Notes under the pieces: generated by a model | The model's database searches: none | What the model was told of the DNA's origin: nothing | Seen by the model: only the letters and a program-made list of their open reading frames with translations | Source: Roseobacter litoralis Och 149 | Lineage (GTDB): Bacteria > Pseudomonadota > Alphaproteobacteria > Rhodobacterales > Rhodobacteraceae | Assembly (NCBI RefSeq): GCF_000154785.2 | Contig: NC_015730.1 | Span: 620,001-684,000, forward strand | Direction: 5' to 3' | Length of the DNA stretch: 64,000 nucleotides | Position numbers and translations under genes: made by a program | Part shown: positions 25,102 through 34,967 of the stretch, one piece after another | How the letters are laid out: the number at the start of each line of letters is the position of its first letter | How positions within the stretch are numbered: position 1 is the first letter of the stretch

Positions 25102-26149
25102 TCTTGCAAAACTTCCCGTCACGGTGATCACCGGGTTTCTCGGCTCCGGGAAAACCACGCTGATTTCGCACCTGATCCAGAACCCCGGCGGCAAACGTCT
25201 GGCGGTTGTGGTGAATGAATTTGGCGATGTGGGCGTGGATGGTGAAATCCTCAAAGGCTGTGCGATCCCGGATTGCCCGGCAGAAAACATCATGGAACTT
25301 GCGAACGGCTGCATCTGCTGCACAGTCGCGGATGATTTCATCCCGACCATCGAAGCGCTCATGGCGTTGGAGCCGCGCCCGGAGCACATCGTGATTGAAA
25401 CCTCCGGCCTTGCCCTGCCGAAACCGCTGCTCAAGGCGTTTGACTGGCCGGATATCCGTTCGAAAATCACGGTGGATGGCGTCATCGCGCTGGCCGATGC
25501 CGAGGCTGTGGCCGCGGGCCGCTTTGCGTCGAATGTGGCGGCGGTGGATGCGCAGCGCCTTGCGGATGAAAGCCTTGATCATGACACGCCCTTGTCCGAG
25601 GTCTTTGAAGACCAGATTTCCTGCGCGGATATTATCCTGCTGACCAAGCCCGATCTGGCCGGTGCCGAAGGCGTGGCCAAAGCCAAAGAGGAAATCGCCG
25701 CGCGCAGCCCGCGCCCGATCCCGGTGATTGAGGTTGCTGAAGGGCTGATTGACCCGCGCGTCATTCTGGGGCTGGAGGCCGCTGCCGAAGACGATATGGA
25801 CGCGCGCCCCTCGCATCATGATGGGCATGATGATCACGAACATGACGATTTTGAATCCATCGTGGTGGAGATTCCCGAAGTGTCCGATCCGGCCGAACTG
25901 GTTGCCCGCATCGAGGTTTTGGCCAAGGAGCAGAATATCCTGCGCGTCAAAGGCTATGCCTCCGTTGTCGGTAAACCTATGCGGCTCTTGGTGCAGGCGG
26001 TGGGCGCGCGCGTGCGCCATCAGTTTGACCGCCCCTGGGCCGAAAATGAACCGCGCCGGGGCCGGTTGGTCGTGATCGCTGAACATGATGATGTGAGCTA
26101 TGAGGCGGTGCAATCCGTGTTGGTCCCTGTCCCTGCGGCTGCCGAGTAA
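25094..26149 (+). CDS. cobW: Cobalamin biosynthesis GTPase CobW
   Basis: A 351-residue G3E-family metallochaperone GTPase. Walker A is in GFLGSGKTTLIS (about residues 12-20), the metal-binding CxCC motif in NGCICCTV (about 73-80), and a His/Asp-rich loop SHHDGHDDHEHDD lies near residues 238-250 before the C-terminal domain. CobW is thought to deliver cobalt to the CobNST chelatase, whose large subunit gene follows 6 bases later. The start at 25094 lies inside the DUF1636 gene. Confidence 0.94.
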   Translation: MADLAKLPVTVITGFLGSGKTTLISHLIQNPGGKRLAVVVNEFGDVGVDGEILKGCAIPDCPAENIMELANGCICCTVADDFIPTIEALMALEPRPEHIVIETSGLALPKPLLKAFDWPDIRSKITVDGVIALADAEAVAAGRFASNVAAVDAQRLADESLDHDTPLSEVFEDQISCADIILLTKPDLAGAEGVAKAKEEIAARSPRPIPVIEVAEGLIDPRVILGLEAAAEDDMDARPSHHDGHDDHEHDDFESIVVEIPEVSDPAELVARIEVLAKEQNILRVKGYASVVGKPMRLLVQAVGARVRHQFDRPWAENEPRRGRLVVIAEHDDVSYEAVQSVLVPVPAAAE

Positions 26150-26155
26150 CCTGCC

Positions 26156-29100
26156 ATGCATGTCGTCTTTCGCGAAAGCCATGGTCTGGAAGAGACGGAA
26201 ACGCCAACCGATCTGGGGCAGACGCCCGCCGATCTGGTTGTGCTCAGCCTGTCTGATTCAGACCTCGGTGCTTTGGCGCAGGCGTGGCGCAAGGGGGGTG
26301 GGCCCGAGGGCCGGCTGCCCGGCTTGCGACTGGCCAATATCACGGCGCTGAAACACCCGCTGTCGGTCGATACCTATGTCGAACAAACGCTGTGCAGCGC
26401 AAAGGGTATTCTTATTCGGCTGATTGGCGGTGTGCCCTACTGGCCCTATGGCCTGCAGCAGATCGAGGCTCTGGCGCGGGCCAAGGGCATTGCGCTGGCC
26501 GTGCTGCCTGCGGACGGGCGCACGGATACGCGCCTTGATGCGGTCTCGACCTTGCCGGTGTCCACATTGCGTCAGTTGCAAAAGCTTTGTGATACCGGTG
26601 GTGTGGTTGCATGGCAGGCGGCACTGGCGCAGATGGCGCTGGCCTCGGGGCTTTATGCAGGGCCTGTGCGCGGGGCCAAGACGTTGCCCTCGGTCGGGGG
26701 CTGGACGCCTGAGCACGATGTGACCTGTCCGGTTCTGGCCAAGGAGGCCACGGAGCCGCTGGTGCTTGTCGTCTTTTACCGCTCGTTTCTGGTGGCCGCC
26801 GATCTGGCACCGATTGAACAGGTCTTTGCCGCGCTGCGCGCCAAGGGGTTTGCCGTGATGGGGCTGTTTGCACCCTCGCTCAAGGCTCCGGGTGCTGCGG
26901 AATGGTTGACCCGTCAGGTGGCCCATCTCAGCCCCGCTGCAATCGTCAATGCGACGTCATTTTCCGGGCAAGGCACGCGCGGCGCCTCGCCGCTGGACGC
27001 AGGTGACGTGCCGGTTTTCCAGATGGCGCTGGCCACCTCGCGGCAGGCGGCATGGGCCGAAGCAGAACGCGGGTTGTCCCCCGCTGATCTGGCTATGCAT
27101 GTGGTGCTGCCAGAAGTTGATGGACGGCTGTTCGCCGGTGTCGCCTCTTTCAAGGAGCCGCAAAAGAGGGACGCGGATTTGCAATATTCGCGCTTTGTGC
27201 ACCGCCCCCACGCTGAGCGGATCATGGCAATCGCGGATCGGGTGGCGGCTTGGGTCCATCTGGCGTCCAAACCCGCCAGTGAACGCCGCATAGCATTGGT
27301 GATGTCCACCTACCCGGGGCGCGAGTGGAACCTCGCGCATGCTGTGGGGATGGACGCGCTTGGCTCTGCCTCCGCGATCCTTGAGGATTTGGCAGGTGCG
27401 GGCTACGCGACCGACGGGCACGTTACCGCGCAGGATTTTGAGAGCGCCGACCAACTGCTCGATGCGCGTGACTATCAGGCGCTGCTGGCCAATCTGCCAC
27501 AGAGCCTGCGCGACGATCTCACGATAGCATGGGACGATCCGCCTGAAGGTGTCGCGATTGCGATGCCGGCCGTGCGGCGTGGCAATGTCTGGATCGCGCT
27601 ACAACCAGAGCGTGGCACACCGCAGAAACGCGATCAAGAATACCACGACCTGTCGCGTGTCCCGCGCCATGAATATGTGGCGTTCTATCTGTGGCTGCGC
27701 ACGCAGGTGGATGCCATCGTTCACATCGGGGCGCATGGCACGCTGGAATGGTTGCCGGGCAAGTCGGTCGCCCTGTCCAACGCATGCTGGCCGGATGCGC
27801 TGACCGGGGCGACGCCGGTCATTTATCCCTTTATCGTGAATGACCCCGGCGAGGCGGCACAAGCCAAGCGCCGCATCGGGGCTGTGACGCTGGGGCATAT
27901 ACCGCCGCCCCTGCGCCCCACTGCGACGCCGCTGCGGCTGGTACGGCTTGAAGCTTTGCTGGATGAATTTTCCAATGCGGACGGGCTTGATCCGCGCCGC
28001 CGCGATCTGTTGCAGGAGAATATCCGTGATGAGGCGCAGGCGCTGGGTGTGGAACATGAATTGGGGTTGGATGGCGTGTCCTGCGCGGCGGAGGCCATCA
28101 CGCGCATCGACCGCTTTGTCTGTGACATCAAGGACAGCCAGTTCGGGGATGGTTTGCATATCTGGGGCCGCGCGCCGCAGGTGGATACCACTTTTGATGC
28201 GAGCCTTTCCGCGCGATGCGAGAGTGCAGCCCTCTTGGCGGCGCTGGATGGCAAACGCATCGCGGGCGGCCCGTCCGGATCGCCCTACCGGGGGCGGCTT
28301 GATGTGCTGCCCACCGGACGCAACCTTTATACCATAGACCAACGCTCCGTTCCGACGCGGGCGGCTTACGAACAGGGGCGCAGGCTTGCGGATGAGTTCG
28401 TGCGCAGACATCTGCAGGACGAAGGCGACTGGCCGCGCAGCCTGATCGTGGATCTCTGGGGGTCGGCCACCATGCGCACGGCAGGTGAAGAGTTCGCGAT
28501 GGCGCTGTGCCTGCTGGGTGCGCGCCCGGTCTGGGATGAAGGGTCCGAGCGTGTGTCAGGCATCGAGGTGCTGCCGATCACCGAATTGGACCGCCCGCGC
28601 GTGGATGTGACCTTACGTGTTTCCGGACTGTTTCGCGACGTGTTCCCGACACTTACAGCGCTGTTTTCGCAAGCGGTGCGCGCCTTGGCCGCCCGCGATG
28701 AAGCGCCCGACTGGAACCCCTACGCAGGGGCTGACACCACGCGCGTTTTCGGCCCGGCACCGGGCAGTTTCGGCGTCGCCATGGGGGCCCATATCGGTGA
28801 TTATTCCGAGGCAGCCAAACTGGCGGCAGGCGAAGCTTGGCTGGCCACCTCAAGCTGGGCGCTCGACGGGGATAAAGTGCAGCAAGACGCCGCTGGTATC
28901 AAGGCGCGGGTCAGCAAGGCGACTGCGTTTCTGCACTTTCAGGACTTGCCGGAAACCGATGTGCTGCTGGCCGAAGACTACGCCACCCATGAGGCAGGGT
29001 TCGCCGCCGCCAAATCCGTCACCGGTGGGCGCGCAGCACTCTACCATATGGATGCGACCGATTTCGAAAACCCGCGCACCCGCACCCTGACCGAAGAGAT

Positions 29101-29422
29101 TGCCCGTGTGGTTCATGCGCGCGCCACGCAACCGGATTGGATTGCGGGCATGCAGCGGCATGGCTTTCGCGGGGCGGCGGAAATCGCCACGACACTGGAA
29201 AACATGGCTGCCTTTGCCCAGCTTGCCGATGTGGTGCCGGGACATCTATTCGATCTCTATTTCGACGCCACATTGGGCGATGCGGATGTCACGGCCTTTC
29301 TGGCAGATGCGAACCCTGCGGCGTTGGCCGCCATGCGGGACCGGTTTGCAGCGCTGCACGCGGCGGGTCTGTGGAAATCGCGGCGCAATTCGATCCTCGC
29401 GTCGCTGGAGGCGGCGGAATGA
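26156..29422 (+). CDS. cobN: Cobaltochelatase large subunit CobN
   Basis: A 1088-residue CobN/magnesium chelatase H family protein, slightly shorter than the usual 1200-1280 residues. It binds hydrogenobyrinate a,c-diamide and, with the CobS-CobT ATPase ring, inserts cobalt in an ATP-dependent reaction. The central region contains VHIGAHGTLEWLPGK and NDPGEAAQAKRR, the best conserved parts of the family, and GAHIGDYSEAAKL near the C-terminus. CobS and CobT are not in the window. The stop overlaps the cobG start (ATGA). Confidence 0.95.
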   Translation: MHVVFRESHGLEETETPTDLGQTPADLVVLSLSDSDLGALAQAWRKGGGPEGRLPGLRLANITALKHPLSVDTYVEQTLCSAKGILIRLIGGVPYWPYGLQQIEALARAKGIALAVLPADGRTDTRLDAVSTLPVSTLRQLQKLCDTGGVVAWQAALAQMALASGLYAGPVRGAKTLPSVGGWTPEHDVTCPVLAKEATEPLVLVVFYRSFLVAADLAPIEQVFAALRAKGFAVMGLFAPSLKAPGAAEWLTRQVAHLSPAAIVNATSFSGQGTRGASPLDAGDVPVFQMALATSRQAAWAEAERGLSPADLAMHVVLPEVDGRLFAGVASFKEPQKRDADLQYSRFVHRPHAERIMAIADRVAAWVHLASKPASERRIALVMSTYPGREWNLAHAVGMDALGSASAILEDLAGAGYATDGHVTAQDFESADQLLDARDYQALLANLPQSLRDDLTIAWDDPPEGVAIAMPAVRRGNVWIALQPERGTPQKRDQEYHDLSRVPRHEYVAFYLWLRTQVDAIVHIGAHGTLEWLPGKSVALSNACWPDALTGATPVIYPFIVNDPGEAAQAKRRIGAVTLGHIPPPLRPTATPLRLVRLEALLDEFSNADGLDPRRRDLLQENIRDEAQALGVEHELGLDGVSCAAEAITRIDRFVCDIKDSQFGDGLHIWGRAPQVDTTFDASLSARCESAALLAALDGKRIAGGPSGSPYRGRLDVLPTGRNLYTIDQRSVPTRAAYEQGRRLADEFVRRHLQDEGDWPRSLIVDLWGSATMRTAGEEFAMALCLLGARPVWDEGSERVSGIEVLPITELDRPRVDVTLRVSGLFRDVFPTLTALFSQAVRALAARDEAPDWNPYAGADTTRVFGPAPGSFGVAMGAHIGDYSEAAKLAAGEAWLATSSWALDGDKVQQDAAGIKARVSKATAFLHFQDLPETDVLLAEDYATHEAGFAAAKSVTGGRAALYHMDATDFENPRTRTLTEEIARVVHARATQPDWIAGMQRHGFRGAAEIATTLENMAAFAQLADVVPGHLFDLYFDATLGDADVTAFLADANPAALAAMRDRFAALHAAGLWKSRRNSILASLEAAE

Positions 29423-30573
29423 ACCGCGCAGCCTCTGCGAAGGCTCCCCGCGTCAAGGGATGGTGCCCGGGCGCGCATCGCCCGATGGCCTCGGGCGACG
29501 GGCTGGTTGTGCGCGTGCGTCCTCAGATGAGCCGTCTGGATCGCACCCAAGCCTGCAGGCTGGCCGAGCTTGCGATCGGCTATGGCAATGGCGTGATTGA
29601 TCTGACCTCGCGGGGCAACCTGCAGATCAGGGGCGTGGATCAGGACCGGCACGGTGCACTACTGGAAGCGCTTATGGATGCGCACCTTTTGGATGCCACA
29701 GCAGAGGATGAGGCGCGCAGGAATATCCTCACGACGCCTTTCTGGGGGCAGGATGGCCTCACCGAAAACCTGTATCCGAGGATCGTGGCAGGCTTGCGGG
29801 CCTTGCCGAACTTGCCCGCCAAAATGGGGATTGTCCTTGATACAGGTGCGCAGCCGCTGTTGTCTTTGGCCTCGGGTGATTTCAGGTTCGAACGTGGCGC
29901 ACAAACAGCTTTGATCCTGCGCGCGGATGGTGCCGTGACGGGTATGGAAATAAGCCCGGACACGGCGCTGTCCGCGCTTGCTGATCTTGCGCAGTGGTTT
30001 GTCGACAGCGGCGGTGCTCAGGCAGGCCGCATGCGCCGCCACTTGGAAAGAAACGCGCTGCCGGACGGTTTTCAGGGCCATGCGCCGCGTCGCACTGGCA
30101 CGACACCGCAACCGGGTCCTTGCCCTGAGGGATACCTTTTGGGTGCGGGTTTCGGGGCGGTGGATGCACGCGGGTTGATCGGTTTGTTCGCGGATGACGC
30201 AGTCGTAGGGCTGCGCTGCACGCCGTGGCGGCTGTTCCTGCTCGAAGGGGCCTCAAAGGTCGCAACCGACTGTTTCGTCACGAAACCCGGTGCGCATATC
30301 CTGAATGTCCATGCATGCCCCGGTGCGCCGCTTTGTGAACAGGGCGAAATCGAAACCCGGGCCTTGGCCGAGGCACTTGCCACCCGCATGCCCAAGGGAC
30401 AAAGCCTGCATGTGTCGGGCTGCGCGAAGGGCTGCGCGCATGCCGGGCCTGCGGATGTCACTCTGGTCGGCGCGGACGGTAAATTCGATCTTGTCAGGCA
30501 TGACGCTGCATGGGATGAGCCGTCTGCGCGCGGATTGTCCATAGATGATGTTTTCAAGGAACTGACACAGTAG
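29419..30573 (+). CDS. cobG: Precorrin-3B synthase CobG
   Basis: A 384-residue iron-sulfur protein of the nitrite/sulfite reductase family. It converts precorrin-3A to precorrin-3B with oxygen, the step that marks the aerobic cobalamin route. The cluster ligands are in ACPGAPLCEQG and SGCAKGCAHAG near the C-terminus, and the N-terminal half has the ferredoxin-like repeat starting RVKGWCPGAHRPM. ATG 29419 overlaps the cobN stop; the frame extends 94 codons upstream inside cobN without homology. Confidence 0.94.
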   Translation: MNRAASAKAPRVKGWCPGAHRPMASGDGLVVRVRPQMSRLDRTQACRLAELAIGYGNGVIDLTSRGNLQIRGVDQDRHGALLEALMDAHLLDATAEDEARRNILTTPFWGQDGLTENLYPRIVAGLRALPNLPAKMGIVLDTGAQPLLSLASGDFRFERGAQTALILRADGAVTGMEISPDTALSALADLAQWFVDSGGAQAGRMRRHLERNALPDGFQGHAPRRTGTTPQPGPCPEGYLLGAGFGAVDARGLIGLFADDAVVGLRCTPWRLFLLEGASKVATDCFVTKPGAHILNVHACPGAPLCEQGEIETRALAEALATRMPKGQSLHVSGCAKGCAHAGPADVTLVGADGKFDLVRHDAAWDEPSARGLSIDDVFKELTQ

Positions 30574-30575
30574 CC

Positions 30576-31205
30576 ATGCCTTACCAATATGAAAAAGATG
30601 GGGCGGCCATCTATCTGGAAAGCTTCGCAACCATTCGTGCCGAAGCGGCGTTGGAGCGTTTTGCACCCGACGAAGAGCAAGTCGTCGTGCGCATGATCCA
30701 CGCTGCAGGTTTGGTGGGCTTGGAAGAGCATGTGAAAGTTGCCCCCGGCATGGTCGCAGCGGCGCGGGATGCGTTGATGCGGGGTGCGCCGATTTTTTGC
30801 GATGCCTATATGGTGAGCGAAGGGGTGACACGCAAACGCCTGCCCGCCGATAACGATGTGATCTGCACCCTGCGGGATGCCCGGGTGCCGGACATGGCCG
30901 CAAGACTTGGCACAACGCGTTCGGCTGCAGCGCTTGAGCTTTGGCGGGACCGTCTGGAGGGCGCGGTTGTGGCGATCGGCAATGCGCCAACCGCGCTGTT
31001 TCACCTGCTGGAGATGCTCGAAGATCCGGACTGCCCACGGCCTGCGGCGATCATCGGCTGCCCCGTCGGGTTTGTCGGCGCAAGAGAGAGCAAAGACGCG
31101 TTATGGGCGGCGAACCCGGTGCCATCGATCATTGTCGAGGGTCGTCTGGGCGGCAGCGCCATCACCGTCGCGGCCATCAATGCCATCGCGAGTCGCGCGG
31201 AATGA
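30576..31205 (+). CDS. cobH: Precorrin-8X methylmutase CobH
   Basis: A 209-residue isomerase that moves the C-11 methyl group to C-12 of precorrin-8X, giving hydrogenobyrinate. The catalytic His lies in VVRMIHAAG near residue 43, and the family blocks APIFCDAYMVSEG and PVGFVGARESKDAL are present. The gene begins two bases after the cobG stop and its end overlaps the cobI start by four bases. Confidence 0.95.
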   Translation: MPYQYEKDGAAIYLESFATIRAEAALERFAPDEEQVVVRMIHAAGLVGLEEHVKVAPGMVAAARDALMRGAPIFCDAYMVSEGVTRKRLPADNDVICTLRDARVPDMAARLGTTRSAAALELWRDRLEGAVVAIGNAPTALFHLLEMLEDPDCPRPAAIIGCPVGFVGARESKDALWAANPVPSIIVEGRLGGSAITVAAINAIASRAE

Positions 31206-31927
31206 CCGGCGTATTATATGGCGTCGGTTTGGGTCCCGGTGATCGGGAGCTGATGAGCGTCAAATCAGATCGTCTCGTGCGCGAGACCCGCAACATTGCC
31301 TACTTCCGTAAGAAAGGCCGTGCCGGTCGCGCGCGCACCATTGTAGATGGGATGTTGCGCGATGATGTGGTGCCCTTTGCGATGGAATACCCGGTCACGA
31401 CCGAGATCCCGCTGTCTGATCCGCGCTACAACGCGGCACTTTCGGCCTTTTACACCGACTGCACCACGCATCTGCAAACGCTTGTGCAAGCGGGCGAAGA
31501 CGTTGTGGTGCTGTGCGAGGGGGACCCGTTCTTTTATGGCTCTTTCATGCATGTTTACACGCGTTTGAAAGACAGTCTGCCGATCGAAGTGATTCCGGCC
31601 ATCACGGGCATGTCTGCCGCCTGGACAGCGAGTGGCGCGCCGATCACATGGGGCGATGACATTCTGTCGACCGTGATGGGCACGCTGGACGAAGAGACGT
31701 TAACCAATGCGATGACACAGGCCGATGCATTGGTCGTTATGAAAATCGGGCGCAACCTGCCCAAGGTGCGCCGGGCACTGGCGGCGGCGGGCAAGGCGGA
31801 GCGCGCGATCCTTGTGAAATACGCCAGCATGGAGGGGCAGGAAATCTGCCCTCTGGCCGAGTTCGACGCGGAAACACTGCCCTATTTTTCAATCATCATC
31901 GTGCATGGACAGGGCCGCAGGCCGTGA
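31202..31927 (+). CDS. cobI: Precorrin-2 C20-methyltransferase CobI
   Basis: A 241-residue tetrapyrrole methylase that makes precorrin-3A from precorrin-2 and S-adenosylmethionine. The N-terminal GVGLGPGDRELMSVKS loop and the internal CEGDPFFYGSFMH and PAITGMSA blocks are the SAM-binding signatures. ATG 31202 overlaps the cobH stop; the frame runs 87 codons further upstream within cobH but carries no homology. It overlaps the next gene by four bases. Confidence 0.95.
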   Translation: MTGVLYGVGLGPGDRELMSVKSDRLVRETRNIAYFRKKGRAGRARTIVDGMLRDDVVPFAMEYPVTTEIPLSDPRYNAALSAFYTDCTTHLQTLVQAGEDVVVLCEGDPFFYGSFMHVYTRLKDSLPIEVIPAITGMSAAWTASGAPITWGDDILSTVMGTLDEETLTNAMTQADALVVMKIGRNLPKVRRALAAAGKAERAILVKYASMEGQEICPLAEFDAETLPYFSIIIVHGQGRRP

Positions 31928-32673
31928 GCGGCTGGGTCATCATCGCGGGTCTTGGACCGGGTCGGGAGAGCTGCATTACCCCAGAAGTGACGGAGGCAAT
32001 CGCGCAGGCCACAGATATCGTCGGCTACATTCCCTATGTGCGCCGCATTGCGCCGCGCGCCGGTCTGACCTTGCACGAAAGCGACAACCGGGTGGAATTG
32101 GATCGCGCGCGCCACGCTTTGCAGATGGCTGCCGATGGCCGCCGTGTGGTGGTGGTCAGCTCTGGTGATCCAGGTGTCTTTGCGATGGCCTCGGCTGTTT
32201 TCGAAGCCCTTGAAGCGGGCGATGCGACGTGGCGCGCGTTGGATGTGCGGGTTTTACCCGGCATTACCGCCATGCTCGCCGCATCGGCGGCGGCGGGTGC
32301 GCCGCTTGGTCATGACTTTTGCGCGATCAACCTGAGCGATAACCTGAAACCATGGGATCTGATCGAAAAGCGGCTGCGACTGGCGGTGGAAGCTGATTTT
32401 GCAATGGGTTTTTACAATCCACGCTCCAAAGCGCGCCCCGATGGTTTTGCCCGTGTCCTCGATGTTCTGCGCGAGGGGTGCGCGCCTGAGCGGTTGCTGA
32501 TTTTTGCCCGCGCGGTTTCCACGCCCGAGCAGAAGATCGATGTGGTGCGGCTTGCCGAGGCGACGCCTGAAATGGCGGATATGCGCACCGTGGTGTTGGT
32601 CGGCTCATCCCAGACGCGGCTGATTGAACGGGCGGGCGATCCCATCGTTTACACCCCGCGGTCGGTTTCCTGA
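31924..32673 (+). CDS. cobJ: Precorrin-3B C17-methyltransferase CobJ
   Basis: A 249-residue tetrapyrrole methylase that methylates C-17 and contracts the ring, giving precorrin-4. It starts with GTG within the cobI stop codon region. GLGPGRESCITPE, VSSGDPGVFAMAS and VLPGITAMLAASA are the SAM-binding blocks, and FYNPRSKARPDG is typical of CobJ/CbiH. It has no fused CobG or CobE domain. Its last 25 bases overlap the end of cobK, which is on the other strand. Confidence 0.95.
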   Translation: MSGWVIIAGLGPGRESCITPEVTEAIAQATDIVGYIPYVRRIAPRAGLTLHESDNRVELDRARHALQMAADGRRVVVVSSGDPGVFAMASAVFEALEAGDATWRALDVRVLPGITAMLAASAAAGAPLGHDFCAINLSDNLKPWDLIEKRLRLAVEADFAMGFYNPRSKARPDGFARVLDVLREGCAPERLLIFARAVSTPEQKIDVVRLAEATPEMADMRTVVLVGSSQTRLIERAGDPIVYTPRSVS

Positions 32674-33404
32674 TGGCTGAGCCAGGCCAGCACGTCAGCG
32701 GGGGTCGCGACCTCGTGCCGCTCCGGCACAGACGGGCGGTCTATCATGATGACCGGCAGCCCAAGCGCGCGCGCGGCGGCGATCTTGGCATAGGCGCCGC
32801 TGCCGCCGGCATTTTTCGACACGACGATGTCGATCCTGTGCTCCTGCATCAAGGCCCGGTCGTCGGGTTCGGTAAATGGGCCACGCGCGACAATCACCTG
32901 TGCGTCGGGCAATGGCAGCGCGGCCTTTGGCGGATCCACCAGCCGCAACAGATAAAAATGCTGCGGGTTGGGCGCGAAATCGGCCAGATGCATGCGCCCC
33001 ACCGCCAGCATCACCCGCAGCGGCGCGCGCTCAAGCGCCGCAACGGCCCCCGCGATATCCGCAACATGCTGCCATTTGTCCTGCGGTTCGGGGTCCCATT
33101 TGGGACGGGTCAGGGCGATCATCGGCACCTCGGCCTGCGCAGAGGCCGCGACCGCATTGCGGCTCATCTGCGCGGCGAACGGATGGGTTGCATCGACCAG
33201 ATGGGTGATCTTTTCCGCCCGCATGTAACGCGCAAGACCTTCTGCGCCACCAAAACCGCCGACACGCTGCGGCAAGGGTTGGCGGATCGGTCGTTCCACG
33301 CGCCCCGCAAAAGACACGGTGCCTTTGACCCCAGCTTTTGCCAGCGCATTGGCCAGCGCCGTGGCCTCGGTCGTGCCGCCGAGTATCAGCAGGTTTGGCG
33401 TCAT
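32649..33404 (-). CDS. cobK: Precorrin-6A reductase CobK
   Basis: A 251-residue NADPH-dependent reductase that turns precorrin-6A into precorrin-6B. The N-terminal NLLILGGTTEATALANAL loop, LVDATHPFAAQMSRNA and VSKNAGGSGAYAKIAAAR are typical of the family. It is encoded antisense inside the plus-strand operon. Its ATG (33402-33404 on the minus strand) shares bases with the cobL start on the plus strand through the palindrome CATG, and its end overlaps cobJ by 25 bases. A promoter would have to lie within cobL. Confidence 0.94.
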   Translation of the reverse strand: MTPNLLILGGTTEATALANALAKAGVKGTVSFAGRVERPIRQPLPQRVGGFGGAEGLARYMRAEKITHLVDATHPFAAQMSRNAVAASAQAEVPMIALTRPKWDPEPQDKWQHVADIAGAVAALERAPLRVMLAVGRMHLADFAPNPQHFYLLRLVDPPKAALPLPDAQVIVARGPFTEPDDRALMQEHRIDIVVSKNAGGSGAYAKIAAARALGLPVIMIDRPSVPERHEVATPADVLAWLSHQETDRGV

Positions 33405-34602
33405 GACTAAAGCCCCTTGGATCACCATCATCGGTCTGGGCGAAGATGGACCGGATGGCCTGCCCCCTGCAAGCCATAAGGCCCTTGCCGCTGCCGAGGT
33501 GATCATGGCGCCGCGGCGGCATTTGTCATTGCTCGCCGAGACCACTGCCAGGCTGATCGAATGGCCTGTGCCGTTTTCTGACGGGATAGGGCTTTTGGCA
33601 TCCCTGCGGGGGCAACAGGTCGTGGTTCTGGCGTCGGGTGATCCGTTCTGGTTCGGCGCAGGCTCCGTCATTGCGCGTGAATTTGAGGCGGGCGAGTGGC
33701 GATGTCTGCCCGCGCCATCCACTTTCGCGCGGGCCGCGAGCCATATGGGCTGGGCGATTGATCAGACGATCTGCCTTGGCCTGCATGCGGCCCCCTTGAC
33801 GCGGCTTCGTCCCTTTCTTGCACCACATCTTCAGCTTGTGGTCTTGTTGCGCGATGGGGATGCCGTGCACGCGCTTACGCAATACCTGCAAGGCGAAGGG
33901 TTTGGCGAAAGCGAGCTGACCGTGATGGAGGCGCTTGGCGGGCCGCGTGAAAAATGCACGCCGCTGCGCGCCGACGACGTGCAGCCCCGCGCATTTCAGC
34001 ATCCGGTCTGCGTGGCGCTCAAGCCCAAGGGCGCCGGTGCAGTGCTGCCCGTCGCTGCTGGTCTGCCGGATGCAATCTTCGAAACCGACGGCGTGATGAC
34101 CAAACGCCCGGTGCGGGCCGTAACCCTGTCGTCCCTCGCACCGAAACCGGGGGAGTTGCTGTGGGACATCGGTGGCGGGTCAGGGTCCGTCGGCATCGAA
34201 TGGCTGCTGGCGCACCGGGCGTGCCGCGCCATTTCGGTTGAACCGCGCGCAGATCGCGTGGGGCTGATTGAACACAACGCAGCGGCGCTTGGGGTGGATC
34301 GTTTGCGGGTTGTCCACGGAGAGGCGCCCGATGTGCTGACCGGGTTGCCAAGCCCTGATGCGGTGTTCATTGGGGGCGGATTAAGCGCGGAAATGATGGA
34401 TGCGCTGGAGGGACTATTGCCCGCCGGAACGCGCATTGTCGCCAACGCCGTCACGCTCGAGGCTGAACGCCTACTGGCGGAAACGCATGCGATCAAGGGG
34501 GGTGAGTTGTTGCGTATTGATGTGTCGACCGCGCAACCGCTGGGTGCCAAAACCGCGTGGAAGCCATCCTATCCCCTCGTGCAGTGGAGCGGCGTGCTAT
34601 GA
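33403..34602 (+). CDS. cobL: Precorrin-6Y C5,15-methyltransferase (decarboxylating) CobL
   Basis: A 399-residue two-domain methyltransferase that methylates C-5 and C-15 of precorrin-6B and removes the C-12 acetate carboxyl, giving precorrin-8X. The N-terminal CbiE-like domain has GLGEDGPDGLPPA and LASGDPFWFGAGS; the C-terminal CbiT-like domain has LLWDIGGGSGSVGIEWL, a Rossmann SAM loop, and VFIGGGLSAEMMDA. ATG 33403 overlaps the cobK start codon on the opposite strand. Its stop overlaps the cobE start. Confidence 0.95.
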   Translation: MTKAPWITIIGLGEDGPDGLPPASHKALAAAEVIMAPRRHLSLLAETTARLIEWPVPFSDGIGLLASLRGQQVVVLASGDPFWFGAGSVIAREFEAGEWRCLPAPSTFARAASHMGWAIDQTICLGLHAAPLTRLRPFLAPHLQLVVLLRDGDAVHALTQYLQGEGFGESELTVMEALGGPREKCTPLRADDVQPRAFQHPVCVALKPKGAGAVLPVAAGLPDAIFETDGVMTKRPVRAVTLSSLAPKPGELLWDIGGGSGSVGIEWLLAHRACRAISVEPRADRVGLIEHNAAALGVDRLRVVHGEAPDVLTGLPSPDAVFIGGGLSAEMMDALEGLLPAGTRIVANAVTLEAERLLAETHAIKGGELLRIDVSTAQPLGAKTAWKPSYPLVQWSGVL

Positions 34603-34967
34603 TCGTGGCAGGTTTTGGGTTTCAATCGGCTGCAACAGCGGCCAGCCTCAGGGATGCGCTGTCTGAAACGGGGTCACAAACCACCGTTGATGCAATCGCA
34701 ACCATAGACGACAAAACGTGTGCCAAGGGGTTTCGGACCCTCGCCGCTGACATGTCTTTGCCCATCATCGCTGTGTCCGCACCGGCCTTGCGCAAACAGG
34801 TGACGCAAACGCAATCGGCGGCGTCACAGGCGGCGCGGGGCACGGGATCGGTTGCCGAGGCCGCAGCCCTTGCCGCAGCCGGGCCGGGCGCAAAACTGCT
34901 TGCACCGCGCGTCAAATCATCCGATGGCAAGGCAACTTGTGCACTGGCGATAGGAGAGGGCGCATGA
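34599..34967 (+). CDS. cobE: Cobalamin biosynthesis protein CobE
   Basis: A 122-residue CobE/CbiG C-terminal domain protein. In aerobic producers its role is not settled; in anaerobic ones the CbiG homologue opens the lactone ring. The motif [21 protein letters not shown] is characteristic. It starts within the cobL stop codon and overlaps cobM, so it is embedded in a translationally coupled series. The start at 34599 matches the family N-terminus [12 protein letters not shown]. Confidence 0.9.
   Translation: MIVAGFGFQSAATAASLRDALSETGSQTTVDAIATIDDKTCAKGFRTLAADMSLPIIAVSAPALRKQVTQTQSAASQAARGTGSVAEAAALAAAGPGAKLLAPRVKSSDGKATCALAIGEGA

Noticed and set aside
24379..26182. Long minus-strand frames opposite DUF1636 and cobW
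   Set aside because: They are shadows of GC-rich genes; the plus-strand proteins have clear motifs.
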